Shown here piece by piece: positions 47,248-55,874 of a stretch of 64,000 nt of DNA. Position numbers and translations under genes: made by a program. How positions within the stretch are numbered: the first letter of the stretch is position 1; every line of letters starts with the position of its first letter. Under the pieces are notes generated by a model that saw only the letters and a program-made list of their open reading frames with translations, was not told the origin of the DNA and did not search any database. The stretch comes from Saprospiraceae bacterium. Lineage in GTDB: Bacteria > Bacteroidota > Bacteroidia > Chitinophagales > Saprospiraceae. The stretch lies in NCBI GenBank assembly GCA_016787415.1, contig JAEUUT010000070.1, forward strand, positions 124,001 through 188,000, read 5' to 3'.

Positions 47248-47344
47248 GTGCATTTTAAATTGTCGCAGATTGGTATCATGGAATGGTATTCCGGGACATG
47301 TAATGTCATTCCATTATACCAATCTGCGACAATTTGAAATGCAC
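47248..47344. repeat. Long inverted repeat, possible MITE or bidirectional terminator
   Basis: Arms of 38 bases (47248-47285 and 47307-47344), outer ends GTGCATTT, match at about 34-35 positions around 21 bases. No clear flanking target duplication was found. It lies between the convergent multicopper oxidase and the copper-radical oxidase genes, so it may be a decayed mobile element reused as a terminator. Confidence 0.65.
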
Positions 47345-47399
47345 CCTTTTGAGACAACTTGCCGATAAAATGGAACGGGCTTTTTATTGCTCCATAATT

Positions 47400-49388
47400 T
47401 TATTTTAAGATCACTTTTTCAGTTCCCAAAACATCTCCTTTCAAACGTGCCGTCAGAAAATAAATACCTCTAGGCACATATTCCAATGCGAGATGGAACA
47501 CTTGATTGCCCGTCGTTTTTTCAGGAAATGAAAATACCCGAATTGTTTTTCCTTCCGCATCGCTCAATTCAAAATTGACCATTCCCGCTCGCTGCAAGTC
47601 CATTTCGACGGTGAGCAAACCACCCGAAGCGACGGGGTTGGGAAATACCCGGAATGCAGGCGTCTGGCCTGGCTCCTCCGTTGTGCTTACTGCCGCCTGG
47701 CCCGGTAAAATTCGCACGATACGCGCCACCGAAGGAATGTCGTCTACCATCGCCCAAAGCAAATACCATCCCGGTAACGAATGTAGCGAATCATTGGGCA
47801 CAGTGGCCTCAACAACCTGCCCTTCCTGCGAAAAGTCCAGGTCGAGAAATCGGTTTTCTCCGCAGTTCATCATGTGGGTAACAGCCTGCGTACTTTGCAT
47901 CACGACGGCCGTAGGAGCGTTGCTGCGTCCGATGTCGAAGCGGATAGTATCGCCGCGTTGGTAGTCTGTTTTTTCAAGATTTAAAATCTGAGGACGTATG
48001 CCGCGAAATAAATAGGGCGGCTCATAAGCGTCAATAATGCTCTGTGGAGGTTCATTGCCCGGTTGCCCTTCGCCACCCACAACCACTACCCGTCCGTCCG
48101 GCACAAGTATCGCCAGCGCGTGGTATTCGCGCTTCCGGGGCATGGGCGCCAGCCGCCGCCAAGTGTCAGCGTACGGGTCGTACAAGTCGGTCAAATCCAT
48201 GTGCCCCCATTGGTTTACAGGCGTAGGGTCGGTGGGCTCTTCTTTGTATCCGGCGAGGGTAAGAATATGGCGGTCAGGCAGCAGAACGGTCTCCGCGCGG
48301 GAACGGAGCGGCGCGAAATTTGCCCGAAGCGTCCAGGTATTGTCAGCCGGGTTGTAACGTTCCACCAGGTTGCCTCCGCTGCCGGCAGGGAAGGGTTTGA
48401 AGCCAATGGCAATCACGTCGCCTTCGGGCAAGTGAATCAATTCGTGGTCTACGTGATCGCCGTTGGGCATTCGGTTGCCTTGTACAAAATCGGCGGCCAG
48501 TTCCCATTGTTGCGTCGCAGGATCGAAGAGTTGAGGCGGACGAAAAGTCATCAATGCTTTGCCACTGTACAGCGTAAGAATGGGCGATTGTTCCATACGT
48601 ATGGCAACGGTGTCGGCCCACTCGGTTTGGCCTGTCAGCGGATCGTACAGTTCGCTGGTGTTGACACGGAGGGGATTGTTCAGCCCGCCGCCACCCACGA
48701 TGAGGAGTCGCCCGTCGGCCAGTTGGGTCATGGAAGGATACCAACGATAATCCAGCATATCGGGAAGCGGTTGCCAGGTCTTTGTAAGAAGGTCGTACTG
48801 CTTTATTTTTTGTGTGCCTGGGCCATATACTTCCATTTCAGTACCTCCAGCCATAATGACCTTGCCGTTCCAGAGTAGTTTCGGCGCTACGCAACCCTGT
48901 ACCTTAGTATCGCCGGGTATCGTAACGGTATCGTCTGCCATCGGATCGAAAGCGAAGGGGTCTTTCGTACTATGGCAATAATAGATTGTGCCGTTGGGAA
49001 ATAGTACGCCGAGATCGGTGCCACCGAGCGGTTCGGGAGAAACCATGATGATGTCCCACTGGCCCTGTTCGGTTTCCGGCCCGAGTTGCGCATCGTGAAC
49101 GACCGTGCCGACAATGCCGGTCGTAGCGTTTTGAAAATATGCAAAACCCGGTTTGGCTGCTCCGAAAAACAGGTAGGGACCACCGCCAGGCAAGTTTTCA
49201 AATATATACTGACCGGCGACATCCGTACGTGTTTCCCAAAACAAAGAGGTGTCCGCGTTAAAAAGTGTGATGCGGGCATTCGTCACTGGAGAGCCGCCGG
49301 GGCTCCTGACCGTACCGGTAAGCGTTTGGGCTGAGATATTAACAGCGGTTATCAGGGTAAGAAAAGCAAACAGGTAGAAAGAGCGCAT
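47400..49388 (-). CDS. T9SS-secreted copper-radical oxidase (galactose/glyoxal oxidase-like)
   Basis: From the ATG at 49388, 662 residues; an upstream ATG at 49409 adds seven. The signal peptide (MRSFYLFAFLTLITAVNISA) leads into a carboxypeptidase-regulatory-like domain and a kelch propeller with the family's copper site: Cys166 (QGCVAPK) and Tyr217 (RWYPS), which would form the Cys-Tyr cofactor, Tyr422-His423 (REYHA) and His505 (AVTHMM). The stacking Trp of galactose oxidase is not conserved. A C-terminal early-set domain and a T9SS tail (VFPNPVASGGLL to EKVILK) follow. It probably oxidises an alcohol or aldehyde extracellularly and produces hydrogen peroxide. Confidence 0.82.
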   Translation of the reverse strand: MRSFYLFAFLTLITAVNISAQTLTGTVRSPGGSPVTNARITLFNADTSLFWETRTDVAGQYIFENLPGGGPYLFFGAAKPGFAYFQNATTGIVGTVVHDAQLGPETEQGQWDIIMVSPEPLGGTDLGVLFPNGTIYYCHSTKDPFAFDPMADDTVTIPGDTKVQGCVAPKLLWNGKVIMAGGTEMEVYGPGTQKIKQYDLLTKTWQPLPDMLDYRWYPSMTQLADGRLLIVGGGGLNNPLRVNTSELYDPLTGQTEWADTVAIRMEQSPILTLYSGKALMTFRPPQLFDPATQQWELAADFVQGNRMPNGDHVDHELIHLPEGDVIAIGFKPFPAGSGGNLVERYNPADNTWTLRANFAPLRSRAETVLLPDRHILTLAGYKEEPTDPTPVNQWGHMDLTDLYDPYADTWRRLAPMPRKREYHALAILVPDGRVVVVGGEGQPGNEPPQSIIDAYEPPYLFRGIRPQILNLEKTDYQRGDTIRFDIGRSNAPTAVVMQSTQAVTHMMNCGENRFLDLDFSQEGQVVEATVPNDSLHSLPGWYLLWAMVDDIPSVARIVRILPGQAAVSTTEEPGQTPAFRVFPNPVASGGLLTVEMDLQRAGMVNFELSDAEGKTIRVFSFPEKTTGNQVFHLALEYVPRGIYFLTARLKGDVLGTEKVILK

Positions 49389-49409
49389 GATAAGATATTT
49401 TACAGGCAT

Positions 49410-49666
49410 ATTTTGGAGAGTACGGCAAAATACTTCCGTTTAACAAAGATATTTACAAAACGTTACAAAAGTATGGACACCAGCATAAAGCCCGCCAATG
49501 CTACCATCAACGCATCTTCTACAAGCGTTAGTGTGCTCATCGGTAGCACAAAGTGGGATATTTAATACCAACCATCTCTTTCGATTACTGGTAATTGTTT
49601 TATCGAAGGTGAACATCTAAAAAGAACCGGTTTGTTCATTAGGCTTATATCTTTGCCGCCGTGAAT
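49410..49666. promoter_or_regulatory. Divergent intergenic region with a -7 element at 49648
   Basis: About 250 bases between the minus-strand oxidase and the plus-strand efflux genes. TATCTTTG at 49648-49655 matches the -7 consensus and would start transcription near 49661, favouring ATG 49667 as the translation start of the next gene. No clear -33 box or operator palindrome is seen. Confidence 0.4.
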
Positions 49667-50065
49667 ATGCTCCGTAACTCATTGCTTTTACTTTTCTGCC
49701 TGCACCTGCTTCTACCGGGCCGGATAGTTACGGAGTTATGCAAACTGCCTTTTTTGGTCAGCCACTACCTGCATCATCATAAGGAAGAAGGTTGCAGTGT
49801 TATCGATTTCCTGCAAGAACATTATGGTTCAAATCACCACCATGACCAGGATGCAAGTGAACACCAGTCACATCATCAATTGCCTTTCGGAGGCCATCAC
49901 CCCGACAGTCTGAAAGGGCCCGCACAACCTTTTGCAACTGTTTCCGGTCTGAAATTGCCACCTATCGATTGGCAGATTTTGCCAACTGCATTGCCGACTT
50001 CCTTAGTGGAACAGTGGCATTCTCAATTCTCGCCCTCTATCTGGCAGCCTCCTAAAATCGGCTGA
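49667..50065 (+). CDS. His-rich secreted small protein
   Basis: From ATG 49667, 132 residues, with an N-terminal signal and His clusters HYLHHHKEEG, HHHDQDASEHQSHHQ and GGHH. The C-terminal end SIWQPPKIG closely matches SIWLPPKI of the Cys-rich protein at 41221. It directly precedes a CzcA-type pump, so it may bind zinc or similar divalent ions in the periplasm. No domain is recognised beyond this. Confidence 0.7.
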   Translation: MLRNSLLLLFCLHLLLPGRIVTELCKLPFLVSHYLHHHKEEGCSVIDFLQEHYGSNHHHDQDASEHQSHHQLPFGGHHPDSLKGPAQPFATVSGLKLPPIDWQILPTALPTSLVEQWHSQFSPSIWQPPKIG

Positions 50066-50224
50066 TTTTACCCTGCATTTTTCTTATATGCAGAAGGCAC
50101 GTTCGCTTTCTGATTCGACTGTCCTGTGCATGGATTTAACGGTATTAAAATGTCGTCAAATTTTTTCCATGCTTTCCACTGGTATGCCGTACGCATACCT
50201 CTTGCTTCCATAATTTGAAAAAAT

Positions 50225-53200
50225 ATGCTCAACAGAATCATTGAGTTCTCTATAAACAACAAACTCATTATCGGGATATTTATCCTTTTCCTTATCGGAT
50301 ACGGTAGTTATGAGTTTACCCGATTACCTATCGATGCAGTTCCCGACATCACCGACAACCAGGTACAGGTCATTACCATTTCACCTGCTTTGGGAGCGCC
50401 GGATGTGGAACGCCTTATCACTTTCCCCATCGAACAGGTCAACAGTAACATACCGGGATTAAAAGAAATCAGGAGTTTTTCGCGCTTCGGCCTGTCGGTT
50501 GTCACGATTGTATTTGACGATGCCGTAGACGTGTATTGGGCGAGACAGCAGGTAACGGAACGTTTGCAGCAGGTACAGGATCAAATCCCGAAAGGCTTCG
50601 GCACACCGGAACTGGCTCCTGTTACGACCGGACTTGGTGAAATTTATCAGTATGCCGTCCGCGCCAAAAAAGGCTACGAAAACCGCTACGACGCGATGGA
50701 GTTACGCACCATTCAGGATTGGATCGTGCGCAGACAGCTGTTGGGCGTAAAAGGCGTGGCCGAAGTCAGCAGTTTCGGCGGGTATCTCAAACAGTACGAA
50801 ATCGCCGTCGACCCGATGAAACTGAAAGCCAATAATGTGACCATCAACGAGGTGTTTACGGCACTGGAACTGAACAACCAGAATACAGGCGGTGCGTACA
50901 TCGAGAAAGGCCCGACAGTCCTGTTCATCCGTAGCGAAGGTTTAGTCAGTTCTTTCAGCGACATCGAAAATATTGTCGTCAAAAACCTTCCCGACGGAAC
51001 GCCGTTGCTGATCCGCAATGTGGCGGAAGTCCGCTTCGGGAGCGCTACCCGATATGGCGCGATGACGTACAACGGAAAAGGCGAAGTCTCCGGCGCGGTC
51101 GTGATGATGCTCAAAGGCGCGAACAGCAACGAAGTGATTCGTAACATCAAAGACCGCATTGCCCAAATCCAGAAAACCTTGCCCGAAGGGGTCGTTATCG
51201 ATCCTTTCCTTGACCGCACCAAAATGGTGAACAACGCCATCAGTACGGTGTCCCGAAACCTGATGGAAGGCGCGCTGATCGTGGTTTTTGTACTGGTTTT
51301 GTTTCTCGGCAATTTCAGGGCCGGTTTTTTGGTCGCATCCGTTATTCCGTTGGCCATGCTGTTTGCCGTTATTATGATGAACCTATTCGGCGTAAGCGGC
51401 AACCTGATGAGTTTGGGCGCACTGGATTTCGGGCTGATTGTGGACGGAGCGGTGATTATCGTGGAAGCGGTCATGCACACGCTTACGCACAGCAAACGAT
51501 TCACCGGCATCGACAGATTAAGCCAGGCAGACATGAATGGAGAAGTAAAACAATCTGCCGGCCGCATGATGAACAGCGCCGTATTCGGACAAATTATTAT
51601 CCTGATTGTCTATTTACCCATTTTTACCCTTGAAGGCATTGAAGGCAAAATGTTCAAACCGATGGCACAAACGGTGGCCTTCGCTTTGTTAGGCGCGTTT
51701 ATTTTGTCGCTGACGTACATTCCAATGATGAGCGCTTTGGTTTTGAGCAAAAGAATAAAACATCAAAAGAATTTTTCAGACCGGATGATGGAGCGGATCG
51801 AACGCGGCTACCAGTTCATGCTGCAAAAGGTACTGAACTTTTCCAGAGTAATCGTTGCGGCCACCATCGTTTTGTTTGCGGTCGCGGTGTTCGTATTGAG
51901 CCAAATGGGCGGCGAGTTCATCCCGTCTTTACCCGAAGGCGACTTCGCCGTGGAAACGCGGGTGCTGACGGGCAGCAACCTGCACACGTCAACCGAAGCT
52001 ATTTCAGCCGGATCGAAAATCCTGCTGGCTAATTTTCCGGAGGTGGAAGAAATCGTGGGCAAAACTGGCAGCAGCGAAATTCCGACCGACCCGATGCCGA
52101 TAGAAGCCAGCGATATGATGGTGATTTTAAAGGACAAAAATGAGTGGACTTCCGCAAAGACGTACGACGAACTGACCGAAAAAATGAGCGCCGCACTGGA
52201 AGCCGTGCCCGGTGTGACGTTTGGTTTTCAGTACCCGGTGCAGATGCGTTTCAATGAACTGATGACCGGTGCAAGGCAGGACGTGGTGTGCAAAATATTC
52301 GGGGAAAACCTGGATTCGCTCGCTTTCTACGGCAAAAAATTAGGCGACGTAAGCAATACGGTCGAAGGCGCGCGTGACTTATACGTGGAATCCGTGACGG
52401 GTATGCCGCAAATCGTGATTCAATACAATCGCCCTGCCATTGCGCAATACGGTTTGAATATCAGCGACATCAACCGGGTTTTAAATACGGCTTTCGCCGG
52501 ACAGGCCAGCGGACTGGTTTTCGAGGGCGAAAAACGTTTTGACCTGGTTGTACGCCTGAGCGGGGAGAAAAGAAAAGACCTGGAAGACGTGCAGAACCTG
52601 TTGATACCCACGCCGCAAGGCGGACAAATCCCCCTTTACCAGGTGGCAAAAGTGGAAATACAGGAAGGCCCCAATCAAATCCAGCGCGAAGATGCGCAGC
52701 GCAGAATCGTGGTCGGTTTCAATGTGCGGGGCAGAGACGTGCAAAGCATGGTAAAAGAATTGCAGGAAAAAGTAGCGCAGCAAATAAAACTGCCGCCCGG
52801 CTATTACATCACGTATGGCGGCGCTTTTGAAAATCTGGAAGCAGCAAAAAAGCGACTGGGTATAGCAGTTCCCGTTTCCCTGGCACTCATTTTCCTGATG
52901 TTGTATTTCGCTTTTAATTCCGTCCGGCACGGCCTGCTTATTTATTCGGCCATCCCGCTTTCCGCTATCGGTGGCATACTGGCTTTGGCGCTTCGCGGTA
53001 TGCCGTTCAGTATATCGGCAGGCATTGGTTTTATCGCGTTGTTCGGCGTAGCCGTGTTGAACGGCATCGTGCTGATTGCGGAATTTAACCGTTTGAGGAA
53101 GGAAGGCATGAATGATCTGAAAAGGATCGTCGTACAGGGAACGAACATTCGTTTGCGTCCAGTATTGATGACGGCCGCCGTGGCGTCGCTCGGCTTTTTG

Positions 53201-54592
53201 CCGATGGCCGTCAGTACGGGAGAGGGTTCGGAAGTGCAGCGCCCTTTGGCGACGGTGGTCATTGGCGGTCTGGTCATTGCTACATTTCTCACCCTGTTTG
53301 TACTGCCTGTTTTGTACGTTTGGTTTGAAAAAAGAACTTTTAAAAAAGGAATGAGCGGTAGCGCGGCGGTATTCGTCCTGCTTTTATTCTCTACGAACAT
53401 ACTATCCGCACAGCACCCCGGCAGCCAGCCACTATCCTTGCAAAAAGCGGTAGAAATGGGCATACAAAGCAACCTCCTGCTGCATACGCAACGGCTGAAG
53501 GTCACGGAAAGCGCCGCACTCGAAGGAACGGCGCGCGGCTTGCCGAAAACGCAGTTCGGTGTGGAAGCGGGGCAGTTCAACAGCCGCGCCATTGATACGC
53601 GATGGATGGTTAACCAATCTTTTCCGCTTCCGAAATACCGCCGGGCGGGAACAGGTCTTTTGCAGGCACAGACGGAAATCCAGCGCCGCGAACTGGCGCT
53701 GAATGAGCAGGAATTGCGCAATCAAATCCGGGAAGTCTATTATGAGTTGTTGTTTTTACAGGAAGAACAGACCGTTTTGCAGCGCTACGATTCCTTGTAT
53801 GCCGAAAATCTGCGCGCCGCCGAAATACGCGTCAGAACAGGCGAAAGCGGCATCCTGGAAAAGGCGAGCGCGGAAACGCAGCGTTCGCAAATCGTTCAAC
53901 AACAAAGACAGGTTGCAGCCGAAATCGAGATTCAGCAAATCCGGTTGCAATACCTGCTCAAAACCGACCAATGGCTGCTGCCTGAAAAAAAACCCTTGCA
54001 AATTACGTTCAGCCTGCCGACTGATACCGCTGTATTGCGCGCGCACCCTCAACTTGCCCTGCTGTATCAGCAAATCATAGTCGCTCAACGACAGACCCAA
54101 CTGGAGCAAGCCCAAAAATTACCGGAGTTTTCGGTAGGCTATGCGCTGCAATCCATACGCGGAACGCAGACTTTCGACGGAAGAGATTACCAGTACAATG
54201 CGGTTCCACAATTTTCGGCGCTCCAGTTGGGCATACAAATACCCTTGTCGAAGCGCGGCATCAACAGCCGTATAGAAGCGGCCAACATCCGGGAACAAAT
54301 TGCCGCTTCGACCTTACAGGCAAGCACTGACGCGCTACAAAACCGGTATGCGCAATGGGGGCAGGAATACCAAATCGCCTTGCAAAATCTCGAATACTAT
54401 GAACAATTAGCCTTGCCACAGGCGCGAAACGTACTGCGCATCGCCGATCTGAGCCGCCGGAACGGGGAGATCGGGTATGCAGAATGGTCATTGGCCCTTG
54501 GGCAGTACGTCGGTATTCAAAACGGGTTTTTAGAAGCCATGCGACGGCACAATACGGTGGTATTGGACTTACTCGCCTTATTCAATCAGTAA
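50225..54592 (+). CDS. CzcA-type RND metal pump fused to a TolC-like domain
   Basis: Protein of 1455 residues. Residues 1-1040 are a heavy-metal RND pump with LDFGLIVDGAVIIVEAVMH in TM4. The three CusA methionines are absent (the first site reads DFAVETRVL), so divalent Zn, Co, Cd or Ni is more likely than copper. From about 1043 (MSGSAAVFVLLLFSTNILSA) a signal-like hydrophobic segment is followed by a 400-residue TolC/OEP domain (PLSLQKAVEMGIQSNLLLHT). The frame is continuous across the junction. Internal ATG 53351 could also give a separate TolC. Such fusions are known in Bacteroidota. Confidence 0.92.
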   Translation: MLNRIIEFSINNKLIIGIFILFLIGYGSYEFTRLPIDAVPDITDNQVQVITISPALGAPDVERLITFPIEQVNSNIPGLKEIRSFSRFGLSVVTIVFDDAVDVYWARQQVTERLQQVQDQIPKGFGTPELAPVTTGLGEIYQYAVRAKKGYENRYDAMELRTIQDWIVRRQLLGVKGVAEVSSFGGYLKQYEIAVDPMKLKANNVTINEVFTALELNNQNTGGAYIEKGPTVLFIRSEGLVSSFSDIENIVVKNLPDGTPLLIRNVAEVRFGSATRYGAMTYNGKGEVSGAVVMMLKGANSNEVIRNIKDRIAQIQKTLPEGVVIDPFLDRTKMVNNAISTVSRNLMEGALIVVFVLVLFLGNFRAGFLVASVIPLAMLFAVIMMNLFGVSGNLMSLGALDFGLIVDGAVIIVEAVMHTLTHSKRFTGIDRLSQADMNGEVKQSAGRMMNSAVFGQIIILIVYLPIFTLEGIEGKMFKPMAQTVAFALLGAFILSLTYIPMMSALVLSKRIKHQKNFSDRMMERIERGYQFMLQKVLNFSRVIVAATIVLFAVAVFVLSQMGGEFIPSLPEGDFAVETRVLTGSNLHTSTEAISAGSKILLANFPEVEEIVGKTGSSEIPTDPMPIEASDMMVILKDKNEWTSAKTYDELTEKMSAALEAVPGVTFGFQYPVQMRFNELMTGARQDVVCKIFGENLDSLAFYGKKLGDVSNTVEGARDLYVESVTGMPQIVIQYNRPAIAQYGLNISDINRVLNTAFAGQASGLVFEGEKRFDLVVRLSGEKRKDLEDVQNLLIPTPQGGQIPLYQVAKVEIQEGPNQIQREDAQRRIVVGFNVRGRDVQSMVKELQEKVAQQIKLPPGYYITYGGAFENLEAAKKRLGIAVPVSLALIFLMLYFAFNSVRHGLLIYSAIPLSAIGGILALALRGMPFSISAGIGFIALFGVAVLNGIVLIAEFNRLRKEGMNDLKRIVVQGTNIRLRPVLMTAAVASLGFLPMAVSTGEGSEVQRPLATVVIGGLVIATFLTLFVLPVLYVWFEKRTFKKGMSGSAAVFVLLLFSTNILSAQHPGSQPLSLQKAVEMGIQSNLLLHTQRLKVTESAALEGTARGLPKTQFGVEAGQFNSRAIDTRWMVNQSFPLPKYRRAGTGLLQAQTEIQRRELALNEQELRNQIREVYYELLFLQEEQTVLQRYDSLYAENLRAAEIRVRTGESGILEKASAETQRSQIVQQQRQVAAEIEIQQIRLQYLLKTDQWLLPEKKPLQITFSLPTDTAVLRAHPQLALLYQQIIVAQRQTQLEQAQKLPEFSVGYALQSIRGTQTFDGRDYQYNAVPQFSALQLGIQIPLSKRGINSRIEAANIREQIAASTLQASTDALQNRYAQWGQEYQIALQNLEYYEQLALPQARNVLRIADLSRRNGEIGYAEWSLALGQYVGIQNGFLEAMRRHNTVVLDLLALFNQ

Positions 54593-54632
54593 ACCTCAAA
54601 TTGTTCATTTTCAACGCATTCAACGTCTTTCC

Positions 54633-55778
54633 ATGAAAAATATAATTTTAATTACCCTCTTTTTCTCGCTTTTTGCCGCCTGCAAAAACGAAAAACCCGC
54701 TCCCTCTGAACCTGTCGCAGAAGCCGCCTTGCCGGATAATACTGTTCAAATGACGGACGAACAGTTGCAAACGGCCAATATTGGATTGGGTAAAGCGCAG
54801 CAACGTTCCATCAAGGGCAGCCTGATGGTAAATGGGAAAGTAGACGTGCCGCCGCACAACCTGGTATCGGTCAGTTTTCCCCTCGGCGGCTACCTGAAAA
54901 GCAGCGAATTGCTGGAGGGAATGCCCGTCAAAAAAGGCCAGGTACTTGCTACACTCGAAGACCCGATGTATGTACAACTACAACAGGATTACCTGACCGC
55001 GCAGGCGAAACTGGAGCTCTCGCAGTCGGAATTGAACCGTCAGCAGGAACTGGCAAAAGAAAACATCAATGCGGGAAAGGTGCTGCAACAAGCGCAGTCG
55101 GACTACCGGCTGCAACAGATCACGGTTAAATCGCTGGCCGAAAAACTGCGCTTTATCGGCCTGAATCCTGCCGCACTGACACCGGAAAACATCACGCGGG
55201 TCGTGGCGCTTCGGTCGCCGATTACTGGGTTCGTTTCAAAAATAAACGTCAATCCGGGCAAGTACCTCGCCCCTACCGACATCTTGTTCGAGCTCGTCAA
55301 TCCGGACGACATTCATGCTGAACTGACCATTTTTGAAAAGGACTTGCCCAAAATTCGCATCGGGCAGATGGTCAACGTTACCGTACCCAATGTACCGGGA
55401 CAAACGTATCCCGCCAAAATCATCCTCATCGGACGCACGCTCGACGAAACCCGCACGGCGAAAGTCCACTGTCATTTCGTTCGGGAGGATCACCGGCTTT
55501 CACCGGGAATGTTCCTGAATGCGGATATTGAAACCGTGGAAACCAACGCATTGTCGGTTCCGAACGATGCCGTTATGCGGTTTGAGAACCGCTTTTTCGT
55601 ATTTGTTGCCAGGGATGCCCACAATTTTGAAATCGTGGAAGTACAACCGGGTGTAATGGATAAAGATTTTACCCAAATCACGGCGACGGATGCGGGCACG
55701 GATTTTACGGCAATGAATATTGTGGTTAAAAACGCTTATGCGCTGCTGGGAAAAATGAAAAATACAGCAGATGAATGA
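54633..55778 (+). CDS. RND periplasmic adaptor (CzcB-like) lipoprotein
   Basis: Protein of 381 residues, lipobox LFAAC (Cys17). Adaptor core visible in LMVNGKVDVPPHNLVSVSFP, LLEGMPVKKGQVLATLEDP, a helical hairpin (residues 110-170) and barrel segments (VNVTVPNVPGQTYPAKIILI). It has no N-terminal heavy-metal-binding domain, unlike the two Cus adaptors at 38568 and 39921. It starts 40 bases after the pump-TolC fusion and would complete that system. Confidence 0.92.
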   Translation: MKNIILITLFFSLFAACKNEKPAPSEPVAEAALPDNTVQMTDEQLQTANIGLGKAQQRSIKGSLMVNGKVDVPPHNLVSVSFPLGGYLKSSELLEGMPVKKGQVLATLEDPMYVQLQQDYLTAQAKLELSQSELNRQQELAKENINAGKVLQQAQSDYRLQQITVKSLAEKLRFIGLNPAALTPENITRVVALRSPITGFVSKINVNPGKYLAPTDILFELVNPDDIHAELTIFEKDLPKIRIGQMVNVTVPNVPGQTYPAKIILIGRTLDETRTAKVHCHFVREDHRLSPGMFLNADIETVETNALSVPNDAVMRFENRFFVFVARDAHNFEIVEVQPGVMDKDFTQITATDAGTDFTAMNIVVKNAYALLGKMKNTADE

Positions 55779-55874
55779 TACCACCATTCAATGCAATTCC
55801 AATATACTCCAAAGGATTCCTATTGAAAACACCTTGTCAGCCATAAACCGGCAAATACCTTTTAAACAAATCAT

